DNA of 64,000 nt from Epiperipatus broadwayi (GCA_028023455.1 JAQFVV010000012.1:12474864-12538863); one strand, 5' to 3'. Numbered from the stretch's first letter, positions 38,420 to 49,550 are shown. Made by a program: numbers and translations. Notes: a model not told the origin generated them from the sequence alone.

Positions 38420-39130
38420 GACTTGCTTGCAATATAGCCAGATGTCTTTATACTTTGAACACTCATGAATCTTTCGAAACCTCCATTTGACAAACTAAAA
38501 CTTATACCTCATTTAAGCATTAACAAAACTCAATCATAATATAAATTTTTAAAACATGTGCAATTTTTTAATTCAAATTTTTTTATTAAAAAATTCTTAT
38601 TAACAGTTAAAATTGAGTTAATATGACTACCAACCAAGCATGTGACTAAATGGTTAGTGCAATTCCAACTCAGCAATTTTTTTCAAAATCAAGAGTTTTT
38701 TTATTAGAAACACTCAAGAAACACTCAGAAATGTATCAAAACATCCACTTGACATGATAAACTTATACCTTATTTAAGTATTAACCAAGCTCAATCATAT
38801 AATGTATACCTTTAAAGATTTGTTTGCATGTTTTAATTCAAACATTTATATAAAAGAGTTCTCATTATTGCTTAAAATTAAGTTAAGATAGCTTTCAACC
38901 AAGCAATGATTAAGTTTTTGGCACTAAACTCAGCATTTTTTCCACAATCAAGAGTTTTCTTACTGTAAACATTCAAAAATTTCTCAAACCACCACTTGAC
39001 AAGGCAAAAGTTATAGCTCATTTAAGCATTAACAAAGTACAATTCATATAATACATTTTTCTTAAATTAAGGATTTGTATGTGTTTTTAACTCAAATTTT
39101 TTTATCACACAATTCTCTAAAATTACTGAT
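38420..39130 (+). repeat. Three diverged tandem units of about 250-262 bp
   Basis: The anchor TTGACAAACTAAAACTTATA and its variants recur at about 38486, 38748 and 38995, followed each time by CATTTAAGCATTAAC-like sequence. The first unit contains CTAAATGGTTAGTGC, which resembles a tRNA A-box, so the unit may derive from a SINE. That origin is weakly supported. Confidence 0.65.
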
Positions 39131-39530
39131 TCCAAAAAGAACAGTAGTAGTATTTTTTTGGCTGAATCAGAAATGGAACAAAATGCAAATGAACAAAACA
39201 ACAGTGATACCTCTTCAGATAGCTTTCAAACATTAAGTATAAAAATAAAAATAATAAAAGTCAAATTATCTACAAACCTATTAAGTGAGCAACAATAACC
39301 AATATCAAAAGAAAAAAAAGTTAAAAAATGAAATATAATAATTCTTTGTCTGAAGATTATGTGATAGACATTTCAACACCATACCAGTTGGATTCTTTAT
39401 TGCTTTCAAGCATTTTTTCTTCCCTAAGATCAATTGTTTTAGCTAACACAGATGTAAACTGCTCTGACTACAGATTTCACAAAGCACTATTATGTAAAGC
39501 TCAGCCTGCATGGTCTGTTGGATGAATTCT
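39131..39530 (+). pseudogene. Possible decayed coding fragment, unidentified
   Basis: One frame at about 39160-39297 is rich in E, N, Q and S (it contains MEQNANEQNNSDTSSDS). A second frame (39328-39525) follows after a stop and shift. The composition differs from random A/T translation and looks like a disordered protein segment, perhaps a transposon ORF. I recognise no domain. Confidence 0.25.
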
Positions 39531-39785
39531 TTGACTTGATGACTATCCTAACCTCATTTAAACATGATCAAAGTATAATGCAGAGATGTTTCATCATCTT
39601 TTGAAAATTCTGGATGATATAACTGAAGTATATGTTTGTATGTACTCTGGTTATATACCTATGGCAACTTTTATTGACTGTAATTAAGGCAAAATTTCTA
39701 GTTTTAATTTTTGTTTGAAAGCAATCTCTTTGGTTGGTATCATGGAATTTTATTGTCATGCATCTTGGGTTGTCCAGATAATGGT

Positions 39786-40735
39786 GCTAGGATATTTTGG
39801 ACACTAGATCCAAAATACCAAATCAAAGAGAGCACTTATCTACTAATACTTAACTATTATCTAGCTATCTAACTTAAATGCCTATGTGAGTCTAAAAACT
39901 CTTTAGCCACATCATATATTAACAGCCTTAACTATATAACATTGTTTAAGATTTGAAAGAAAAACTATAATAGTAAATTAAATCAAGACATACATCACAT
40001 GACATACCTTGAAAACCTTGTATTTTATAAAATAAAATTTTGAAGACATATAGATGTCTGAAATTTTCAGATTTTTTTACTTAATAGTTAAGTATTAAAT
40101 AAGTGCTGGATTTGACTTGGTATTTTGGATCTAATGTTTGAATCATCTTAGCACTTCACTGAGGATAGCCAATATCTTAGAATCACTTTGGGAGTGAGAA
40201 TGTTTCTATATAGAGATTTTGAATGCTTTCTCTTGTGGCATTTATTGATAAAGCTTTGGTTAGAGCTATTAGCATGCTCATTATTTTATTTTATAAAATA
40301 CAAGCTTATCAAGTTAAGTCTCATGATGTATGACTTGGATTTTATTTACTATTATAGTTTTTCTTTTAAGTCTTAAGTGATGATATATTGCTAAGTCTAT
40401 TAGTATATGGTGTGGCTGAAAAATTTTCAGATCCTTGTAGCTATTTAAGTTAAATAGTAGACTTGAAGATGTATAGGTATCTGAAATTTTCCAAATTTCT
40501 ACTTGATAGTTAAATATTAGACAAGTGCTGGCTTTGAGTTGGTATTTTGGATCTAGTGTCTGAAATAGTCTAGCATTTCACTGAGGATATCCAATAGCTT
40601 GAAACAGGGTTGGGATCAAGATGTTTCTAGACAAAGATTTTTGAAGATTTTCTTGTGGCATTTTATTGATAAAGCTTGGTTAGAGCTATTAGCATGCTCA
40701 TTATTTTATTATATATATATATAAATTTCACAACT
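39786..40735 (+). mobile_element. Family H3, diverged relative of the hammerhead repeats (antisense-sense-sense)
   Basis: An antisense partial unit (39786 to about 39990) is followed by two sense units with a period of about 422 bp. The sense units match 49640-50040 and, more weakly, H1 around the ribozyme and downstream (the shared GTGGCAT...ATTGATAAAG block). At the ribozyme position they read CACTGAGGA (40157-40165 and 40579-40587) followed by GAATC or GAAAC, which looks like a decayed CUGANGA...GAAA core. No target duplication was found. Confidence 0.6.
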
Positions 40736-41010
40736 TAGCTTAATATTGCAGTATAATAGCGATAATAATTATACTAATAATAAAATTCTGATAAATCAAC
40801 CATAATTAACTGTGATAATAATAACCTTTACAACATTTATATAATTTTAAGAGAATTATATGATTGGGTAAAATAAAAAAGACAGCACATGAAAAACAAG
40901 AAAGAATAAATACATTTTTTATGTAACTTCTGAAAATTTCATAGACAAAAAGAAAAATAAGTAAATAGATAAATGAAAAACAATTTCAAAATATTTACAA
41001 AACTTATTTT
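40736..41010. other. AT-rich spacer
   Basis: Short A/T-rich interval between H3 and H2 insertions; nothing was recognised. Confidence 0.5.
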
Positions 41011-41149
41011 CTATTTAATTAGTCTATATATTTATGATACTGAATGTTTCATATATAAGTAAATAGAGGGATTTGAACTTAGAATTTTTTAGTCTATAAT
41101 CATTCTCCACTTCATCTCAAACAACCAACATACATGGACATATACTTGT

Positions 41150-41222
41150 GAAAAAGATAGATGATCCTTATATTTATTTCTTGCAGAAGCAGCATTTATC
41201 AGTTGGGCCAAATCATAATTTA
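41150..41222 (-). ncRNA. Decayed hammerhead core, antisense arm of H2
   Basis: On the minus strand the core reads CTGATAA instead of CTGATGA (G8 lost), followed by GAAA. It is expected to be inactive. Confidence 0.5.
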
Positions 41223-41630
41223 TCAGACATATATATATACAATCAGTGCTTGGCTTATATTAAGATAGAAATTCTTTAAACACTAATGAACAGGCTTCAA
41301 TCTTCTCACCCTTTCATCTATTCAACTATCCACTTAATTGAAAAACCAATGATAGAATGCTAACCATACTCATGTAGATATTATTTCAAGTTAACCTTCA
41401 TATTATCAGACCAATATAATGTGAAGAGTGAGATTGAAGTAATGTCTACATGAATATGACTAAATTACCAAATCTATCAAGGACTTTGAGCATTCCATTA
41501 TTGGTTTTTCAATGAAATGGATGGTTGAATAGTTTGGAAGGGTGAGAAGATTTAAGCCTGTCCATTAAACTTTAATGTTTAAGGCATTTCAATCTTAATG
41601 TAAGTCAGTCTTATTATATATATGTGGAAG

Positions 41631-41692
41631 ATTATGATCTGGCCCAACTGATGGGTGCTGGTTCTGTATGAAATACATATATTGATAATCAT
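41631..41692 (+). ncRNA. Hammerhead-like core, H2 sense unit 1, mutated at A9
   Basis: The core reads CTGATGG at 41648-41654 (A9 changed to G), with helix II GTGCT/TGTAT, GAAA and helix III ATA/TAT. Flanking helix I strands are partly retained (CCCAA/TTGAT). It is probably inactive. Confidence 0.6.
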
Positions 41693-42131
41693 CTATTTTT
41701 TGACATGCATTTGGTCATGTATGTCAGTTGTTTGAGATGTAGTGAGGATGAATATAAAGTGAAAAATCTTAAATGCAAATCTCTATTTATATAAGAAACA
41801 TTCAGTGTACTAAATAAATATACTAATTACATATTGACTTGAAAATAGATTACATTTATAAGTTCAGTCTATCTCATGCCTATTACCATATGGATATGTG
41901 ATGGTCTGATAACATGAAGGGTTGGTTAGTTTGATGTAATGTCTACATTGATGGGTATGACTACAATATCAAATCCACCCAAGGTTTTGAGTATTCCATT
42001 ATTGGGTTTTTCAATGAAATGGATGGTTGAATAGTCGAAACAGTGAGAAAATTAAAGTCTGTCCATTAAAATTTAAGAAATTGCTACCTTAATATAAGCA
42101 AAGCACTGATTGTGAATATGTGTAGGAGATT

Positions 42132-42190
42132 GTGATCTGGTCCAATTGATGAGTTCTGGTTCTGCACAAAATATGCATATTGGGGATCAT
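42132..42190 (+). ncRNA. Hammerhead-like core, H2 sense unit 2, mutated core but conserved helix I
   Basis: The core reads TTGATGA (C3 lost) and AAAA in place of GAAA, so catalysis is unlikely. Outer helix I is GTGATC/GATCAT, against ATAATC/GATTAT at 17.9 kb. Pairing is kept although both strands changed. Confidence 0.6.
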
Positions 42191-42495
42191 CTATCTTTCC
42201 CACATGTAAGTGATCATGTGTGTCAGTTGTTTGAGATGGAATGGAGGATGAATATTGTCTGCATGATTCTAAGTTCAAATCCCTCTATTTATTTATTTCT
42301 GTTTATTTTTTATTTAAAAACTGTAAGTTAAGAAAGTTTTAAGAGAAATATGAAAATATCTGCTCTGTTCCTAATTTACATTGACACATACGGATACAAC
42401 ATTTGCATAAACATATAAATAAATATATTGAAAGAGTTGCATGTATGATTTAATGTAGTTATATAAACATTATATACATGATCAGGTTTATCTTT

Positions 42496-42607
42496 TACAT
42501 AATTTGGATATTAAGTTTTATTTTAACTTTCATCACTGAGTTGATATGAAGTACATAATTTGGATATTAAGTTTTATTTTAACTTTCATCACTGAGTTGA
42601 TATGAAG
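42496..42607 (+). repeat. Perfect 56-bp tandem duplication
   Basis: 42496-42551 and 42552-42607 are identical, with no difference seen, so the event is recent. There is no coding content. Confidence 0.95.
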
Positions 42608-43363
42608 TATGACAAGAATATATATATGTTTGTGAATGCTATATTTCATTATGAAAAATTTATTCTCTCTCTTTGTTTTTATTATTCCAGTAAAGATTTA
42701 TTTATCCTCATAATATATGTATACGTGCTTATGTGTGTATAGAAAAAACATAAAGAAAGAATGTCAAAAATATTGATATATTGATAGATGGATTATGCAT
42801 TTAAAACATTTAAGATATTTTCTTATTAGTAGTAATAATCTCTGTGGAGAAATATACTGCTAATACTATATAAAACTTAAATTCATTAATAATATACTTT
42901 TTTGGTTTAAATATTAAGTGAAAGTAATAGATATAATAAAAGTTTAATTCAACTAAAACAGTACTAAGATTAAATAGATATCAGAAATAAACTGAAAATT
43001 AAAACCACATTTACTTATTTCATAATTATCTTAAAAGATCTTGAGATTTTTTTTTTATAAATTTTATATTAAGTCATACGAAGACTTAAATGATTAACAT
43101 TTAGTTAAGCCTTATTAACTAAATTTAATTTAAATGTAAATTTTTAGAGCATTTAATCATTCTAACATAAATCATTTTTAATGCAGAAATTTATGTTATT
43201 TTTTTCCTTCTTAAAAAAAAAAAAAAATCATGCATGGAAAAAAATGCTATTAAAATCATTGAGAAATAAGAAGGATATCAACATTCTAACTGCTTTACTT
43301 TCCAAAACATTTTTAAGTCATACAATCTGTGTTTTAGATTATTGCTTTAACACCATTTTAAAA
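42608..43363. other. AT-rich intergenic DNA, no gene seen
   Basis: Nothing beyond chance open frames was recognised. Confidence 0.5.
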
Positions 43364-43373
43364 ATAAAAAGTT

Positions 43374-43485
43374 ATGTCAAGTGCTATTAGCCGAGAGGTC
43401 ATCGCGGCCGCCTTGCAAGCAAGAAGTTGGTTGCAGAAGGTTGTGAGTTCGCGTCCCGGCGGTGCTATGACATATGAAAAAAAAT
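43374..43485 (+). mobile_element. tRNA-derived SINE with target duplication
   Basis: It is flanked by the 10-bp duplication ATAAAAAGTT (43364-43373 and 43486-43495). It starts ATGTCAAG, then has a good A box (TAGCCGAGAGG), the family anticodon arm, a long variable region, B box AGTTCGCGTCC and the tail CTATGACATATG plus A residues. Duplication and A tail show retroposition by a LINE-type enzyme. The T loop has C at position 58. Open frames on both strands across it are incidental. Confidence 0.87.
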
Positions 43486-44214
43486 ATAAAAAGTTGTCTT
43501 GTGAACAAATGAAATTGGAATTTAAACATAGGTTTTTAAATGTTTTATTCAAAATGTGTTTTAAAGTACAGTAGTAAAAAATTAAAAGATTAAAAGCTTA
43601 TCTACAAGAGATAATTAGTGGAAAGAATAGTTATTTAAAAAGTCATTATTTGGAAAAATTAAGTAACATAAGAGATAAAAGTTTGAACTTATTTTTAGAA
43701 ATGGCGAAATTATAACCACTAGAGTTATATGGAATTATAATAAATGAAAAACAAATATCTATGTATGAAAGCATATTAAGCTTTCTATCCTCAAGCCATT
43801 AATACAGTGTGATCAAAGGAGGGAGCGTAATGATCATTGTTAATGGTTTTCAACTATTTATCACAATTTATTCTAGTATTCAAGTAAAAGATGATTTTAA
43901 AGAAAAGCTTGTTATAAATGCTAGAATAAGAGAAAAAGAAATTATATGAAGATTACGTGAAGAATTGTAGAAAATGAAATAATGATGATACATTTAAAAT
44001 GGAAGATCCCACATTATTACAAGTCTCATGAAAATGAATTAGCCCATAAAATATTTTAAAAACTAATAAAATATAAAATTTCTTCATAATATCAAATATA
44101 TTTTCTGTTATATTCACTAATTCAAAATACTTGAAATTAAAATTTTTTAATTTTCAAACTATAGAGAAAAATGATATATTTCATTTAAAAAAAAGTAACA
44201 AATGTTTAATACTT

Positions 44215-44312
44215 GTCAAGCGTTGGTGGCCTAGTGGTTATCATAGCTGTCTTCCAAGCATCTGGCCCGGGTTCACTACCCGGTCAACGCATTTGACATA
44301 CGAAAAAAAAAA
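44215..44312 (+). mobile_element. SINE with a tRNA-Gly(UCC)-like head
   Basis: It is flanked by the 10-bp duplication TTTAATACTT (44205-44214 and 44313-44322). Bases 44220-44291 fold as a 72-nt tRNA with acceptor GCGTTGG/TCAACGC, D arm GGCCTAGTGG, anticodon loop with TCC and discriminator A, close to metazoan tRNA-Gly. The T loop is TTCACTA, with C at position 58, which weakens the B box. It is preceded by GTCAA and followed by TTTGACATACG and A residues, the same leader and tail as the SINE 730 bp upstream. So it is a retroposed SINE, not a tRNA gene. Confidence 0.85.
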
Positions 44313-44322
44313 TTTAATACTT

Positions 44323-47300
44323 TTGTGATTATCCATTGATTAAATACATAAGTAACTGTATGTTACGTTGCATACTAAATTTATTTATATTTTTTATTTA
44401 TCTGAAACTGTTTCAGTAAACAATGTTAAAAGAATATAGGACTTATTTATGTGGTGCTTATGTACTACAATGTTTTATTATGCAAATTTGTAAATAGTTT
44501 TTTTTATTATTTTATTTGTATTTTACTGATCAAAACATGTTTATCCATCTAACATGAGTGGAACTCACAAAATGTACTCCAAATCCAGTCAAGCCCAAGA
44601 TTTAGGTCAGGAACCAGCCTGAATTCGAACCCACTCTCTAAGCCCCAGATCTAACACCTAATGAATAACATAATAGTGATGGCACATGAGAATTAATTTT
44701 AAATCCGGCTGACTAGGAGAGCGGAGAAGACAATGAGAGATCTATTGACTATGACTAAACTAACATATATATCAACTAGGCTGTACATTTGGAAGTGGAG
44801 AAAAAGGAATTCGAACTACTCAAATAAGTTAGACAATAAAATTATTTTAATATACGGACAAATTATTATACATTGATAAATAAATTACAGACATTAGTGT
44901 GTGCATGAATGAGCAAGCGATAGATAATTACATAGTGTCATTCACGCTATTATTTCTCATATGCTCTTTATTAGCTAAATAATATATTACAAATAAACAC
45001 ACATCTTTGGTGGGTCCAATATTAAGATGCCAATCAGTATTAGAAAGAAGTTACACAAAATTGCTATTAACGCTTTGATTTACGATTCAGAAACGTGGTG
45101 ACTAACATATATTAGGGGAGTGTTCTGAGATTCATTACAGACATAAATACAAACTATTTTCCTCCCATTATGGTCATGAAAATACATAAAATACATTTGA
45201 AAACATTTGATTATATTTAAACCTATGACAAAATATTTAATGTAAAATTCTTTTAACAATAGGAAGACGAACGCTTTATTTTCCCCAAGGCATATAGATA
45301 CTCTTAAATATAGATATATAAATTACGAAGGTAGGATTGTATATGATTGAAATAAACTTAATTAATAAACTAGAAGTAATTGACATTTATATATCTTTTA
45401 AGCAAAGCTTAATTTTAATATTAGAGCATTAAAATTGGGTCATGAAGCAAAAGAAATAATAATAATAATAATAATAATAATACAAAGAAGTTTGCGGTGC
45501 TGACATAATAGCCTAAAAATAACTAAGAGGAAAAGGTTGTGCTTCTGGATGAAAAACGATATCTCACACCCCCTTCTTGGGTAGTGCTTAGAGAAAAGTA
45601 GATAGGCATGGTGTGGCCCAGACTTTTGCTGGTATAACCGACATGAGAGGCCTTTTATCTATACAAAGTAAATATGCATAGCATGTGCCAAACTTACAGG
45701 ATCACTGCCAGAGGCATTTTATATGAAATAAATATGCGTCCAGATAGCTCAACTATCTATGGAATGAGGTACGAAAAGAAATCTATGGGTTCGAACTTTG
45801 TTGCAACCCCCAGATTAGAAGACTAGAAGCACATAATATATATATACAAAGATAGGCTAAATGACAGAAACACAGTACAAATGAATGCCACTAACAACAT
45901 TGAATAAATTTTACTGCTTTAAATAAATGACCCTTGTTTAAATACTATAATACGCCATGCAATTATAATATATATAGAGAGATTTACATTTCATTTACTT
46001 AAAAATATACTTGAAGATTTTATATAGCAAGAGAAACATTAAGATTTAGATTTCAAACTAATAAAATATACGTTAAGATTTGATTTATTAAAAGAAACAT
46101 TAAGATTCACCCCCTTCCCATTCCTACTATTTAAAATAATTCAATCTCACCTTCATGGATTTTACAATAACTGGAATACATAGCATATATTTTAAGAGTA
46201 TAAAAAAAATAACTAGCAGTTATATATATATATAAAACAATTAAGTCACCTTATTTTAGAATTAAATAAATAATATTTTATAAGATTTCAAAGCGTTAAT
46301 TAGTTTAAGTTCTGGATTTACAGAGTTAAACAAATCAATTTTTATATTAAAATGAACCTAAAATGTTGATTCATAAAACAATCTGGCGAACGTATTAATT
46401 TATAATGCATTACATATATATTTTAAGAGGACTTTAATAAAATTGATTCATGAAGGCTTACTTAAAAAGAAGAAAGGATTTTTAGAAAATTCAATTCGTC
46501 AGATTGTTTTAGATTGACATATTAATAAGCAAGCAGATATATAAATCAAATAATAAATATATATAAATAAATGACCGCACCAAAATTAAAAAGAAGTTAA
46601 AGCTTATGAGATAGGATTAAATTTATAGAAATTATTGAAAAGCAATTTACATATATATTTAAAACAAAAAACAAAATTAAAGAATACATGAGAAGAGATC
46701 TTGATAGATTATTTAGACTAAATTGACTATTAGGTGGCGGCTTGGAAATTTACCTTGCAATTTTAAGAATCCATTTTAAAGTATGGCACGTGCACGGCGA
46801 ATTGACGATCCAAATGACTTCTTCTTAATGACAGCAAGTTTCTATTAGCATTATTAAAGTTCTCCATCGGGCCTTTACTTCACTTGAAGGTAGCAGAATA
46901 TTATGGCAGTGGAAAACGACCCCCAAGGGTCAGGAAATGATGGATTTACTACTACATCATTTTAAGTTTCACCGCGATGTTAACAATCATTTCACTAGAG
47001 TAGCTAATCTCTTTCAATAGTAGTTAATCTCCTGTGATTCAAAATTCAGTCATTTTATACTTTTTTTTTTATCAGTTGTTTTTGAAGATGCAATTGTAAG
47101 ATAACATCCAAAAATAAATTCAAATCTATTTCCAGATTAGAAATAGATTTGACAACATGTTTTTCAACAAAAGAAAATCCCTAATCTACTTAATCCCATT
47201 TATTTTAAGTAAAACTTTAATTAAAAAATACTTCCCTTTAATTATTTTTGGACAATTACAACAGTCACATCTTCCATATTGGATTTTATAAAAAATATAT

Positions 47301-48196
47301 AGTTTAATAAAAAAACAAGCATTTTTTTTTTTTTTTTTTTAAAAAGCCAAAAATGACATATAATAAATATTTAAAAACATCAATATTTTGTTAGTAAGTT
47401 TTGCTCCTATGTATATATTTGAGCCACATCTATAATACTTTAATAAAAAAAACTAATAATTAATAAAAAGAATTAATAATAATTTTAAAACTTGTTATTG
47501 AAACATTAAATTTTATAATTTAGGCGTGCGTCTCAAATATATACATAAAATATATATACACGGCAAAAGGAGCAGGATGGGAAATAGGGATTTGAACACG
47601 GATTAGTAGGTAGAAACATGAAGCACAATCTTAAGCTAAGATTGACTGCTTCAGTATGTAGCGATATATAAATAATGGAAAAACAAACAAATAAATTTAC
47701 AATTAGAAATGAATCCTGTAACATAGTGTAATAATGTTTTTAATAAAAAAAGTTAAGTGTTAGCTACATCTACTTGCTAAGTTATTAAAGCCCCTAAATT
47801 TAATTCTCATCATTAGTACAACAACAAAAGCTATCCATATTAAGCTGCTATTGAAATTAAGTCAAACTATTGTCCTATATAGTAACCTTCCAGATCGTTG
47901 ATAAAATAAAATAAACAATTTTTCCTACGAAAATATTTCTTTCATATATAAAATATACATCAAATTCTCATAGCTCAATGTTTATAATATTTAAACAGAA
48001 GTAACAATTCCTCCATATGCTATGAAAGCTAATATTTACACATCACGAAATGATAAAAAAATAAAATAAATCTACATATTCTTTAAATCTTCAATGGTTA
48101 CAAGTTTTTGTTTATTAATATTATTGAAAATAAAGAATGAAAATTACATATTAGCCTGGTTTAAGTGCAGCATAAACAATTCTAAAATTACAATTG
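44323..48196. other. Mixed intergenic DNA with tRNA-like scraps, no gene
   Basis: Around 44605-44650 the minus strand holds GGGTTCGAATTC, a good B box inside an otherwise unrecognised repeat. An (AAT)n microsatellite lies at 45459-45482. A more G/C-balanced patch at 45490-45830 contains GATAGCTCAA and GGGTTCGAACTTT, possible A and B boxes of a decayed tRNA-like unit. Around 46860-46960 another G/C-balanced patch has a GACCC/GGGTC hairpin. None is firm enough for its own call. No protein was recognised. Confidence 0.4.
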
Positions 48197-48209
48197 AACA
48201 TATAGAGAG

Positions 48210-49029
48210 CCAATAAACATTATATGATCACCATTTCTTATGCTTGCTTATAACTATTATTAAAACAGGCAAAACTTTTTATAAGTATTGCCACTCAGTG
48301 CAAGCCAGAGTAATCTTTGGAAGTCAGAAGGCTTGTGCATAAAATCCCCATCTAGTGCCTACTCATTCAATATCCCCAGACTAGTTTCTGCCTTATGATC
48401 TTCATCAGTGAAGAGACCTGGATCTGAGAGCATTGCACCTGGATCTTAGGATCTAATGCAACCATCCAGAAGCCATCTTTTAACTACAAAACTATGAGTC
48501 TTAAATTGAAAACACCATAATATTTTCAATCCAAGCTCATTAGCCTATATAGTCATATAGGTCTGAACTCTGTTCAGTACCAATACATTTTGGTGTCCTT
48601 GGTTCTTTAATAACCATAGCCACCACTATCCTATAATTGGTTTTAAGCCAATAAACATCACATGACCATCATTTCTTATGCTTGCTTATAACTGTTATTA
48701 AAACAGGCAAAACTCTCTATACGTATTGACTATATAAGCTAATGAGGTTGGATTGAAAATATTATGGTGTTTTCAATTTAAGACTCATAGTTTTGTAGTT
48801 AAGTAGAAATAAAAGGTGGCTGCTGGAGGCTTGCTTTAGATCCTAAGATCTAGGTGTAGTGCTCTCAGATCCAAGGCTCCTCACTGGTGAGGGACACAAG
48901 CCAGACACTAATCTGGAGATATTGGATGAGTAGGCACAAGATGGGGATTTTATGCACAAGCCTTCTGGCATCCATTGATTACTCTGGCTTGCACTGAATG
49001 GCAATACGTATAGAGAATTTACCTGTTTT
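48210..49029 (-). mobile_element. Hammerhead-family retroelement H1, 820-bp insertion
   Basis: It is flanked by the 13-bp duplication AACATATAGAGAG (48197-48209 and 49030-49042). It is antisense from 48210 to about 48725 (one full unit plus the start of another), then a sense arm to 49029. Both ribozyme positions are decayed: near 48370-48425 (minus strand) helix II is disrupted, and near 48880-48940 (plus strand) the core reads CTGGTGA and GACA. The right end lies 116 nt downstream of the ancestral cleavage position. Confidence 0.82.
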
Positions 49030-49329
49030 AACATATAGAGAGTGTAGATGGAAGCTTATTTCTGAAAATTTCATAACATTAATAAAATTTCAATTTGTAA
49101 ATGTAAGTATCAAATAATATAACTTAATATATATAAAATTTAAGACCCAGGTATATATAAGCCTGTGTATTTCAGCTATTAACTGAAAGTAATAAGTCTT
49201 CCATAAGCTATGAATAAGTAACACTCATATGCTATTACAATTTTCAATCTTTATTTTCAACAACATCAGTAAATAAAAAAAACACAAATGGCTTCACTGC
49301 TTGAGTGTTATGAGAAATTCAAGTGCCAG

Positions 49330-49402
49330 ATCTGCAAATGTCAGAATCTAACTTGGGACCTCCTGATCCCAAGTTAGATGCTCTACCAACTATGCCAAAT
49401 GA
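49330..49402 (-). repeat. tRNA-like unit 1 (antisense), with a 13-bp hairpin
   Basis: On the minus strand TAGTTGGTAGAGCATCTAACTTGGGAT has been split here as TAGTTGGTAGAGC then ATCTAACTTGGGA; it resembles the D arm and anticodon arm (TGG loop, Pro-like) of a tRNA-derived SINE. The arms 49346-49358 and 49367-49379 form a perfect 13-bp hairpin with an 8-nt loop. The T arm is poor, so this is not a functional tRNA. Confidence 0.5.
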
Positions 49403-49469
49403 TGCTGGGCAAAAATGTTTATGGCTTTATTGATCAGGAGTTCATAAGAAGTTCAAGAACCAAAACTGC

Positions 49470-49550
49470 AAGCACCAGAATTGATTCTGAAACTGCACAA
49501 TCCCAAGTCAGATACTCTACCAATTGCACCAAACTGTGCAGGACAATAGT
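49470..49550 (-). repeat. tRNA-like unit 2 (antisense)
   Basis: It repeats the same D and anticodon arm pattern (AATTGGTAGAGTATCTGACT, then TGGGAT) about 130 bp from unit 1, suggesting a tandem tRNA-like SINE. The T-arm region has GTTTCAGAATC with an insertion relative to a B box. Confidence 0.5.

Larger units (their letters stand above)
41011..42288 (+). mobile_element. Hammerhead-bearing retroelement H2, second insertion (antisense-sense-sense)
   Basis: An antisense arm (about 41011-41390) is followed by two sense units whose ribozymes start their cores at 41648 and 42146, 498 nt apart. This repeats the layout of the 17.5-kb insertion. The right end, just after CCCTCTAT, lies 109 nt downstream of the predicted cleavage site of the second ribozyme, against 110 nt in the other insertion. 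The copies are more diverged than at 17.5 kb. No clear target duplication was found. Confidence 0.72.

Noticed and set aside
43358-43574. Overlapping open frames on both strands
   Set aside because: They are incidental frames in the SINE at 43374-43485.
44220-44291. A functional tRNA-Gly(UCC) gene
   Set aside because: The cloverleaf is nearly complete, but the T loop has C at position 58, and the unit is flanked by target duplications, with SINE leader, tail and poly-A. It is a retroposed copy.
45700-45820. tRNA-like unit with GATAGCTCAA and GGGTTCGAACTTT
   Set aside because: The boxes are imperfect and I could not fold acceptor or anticodon arms, so it is noted only within the surrounding stretch.
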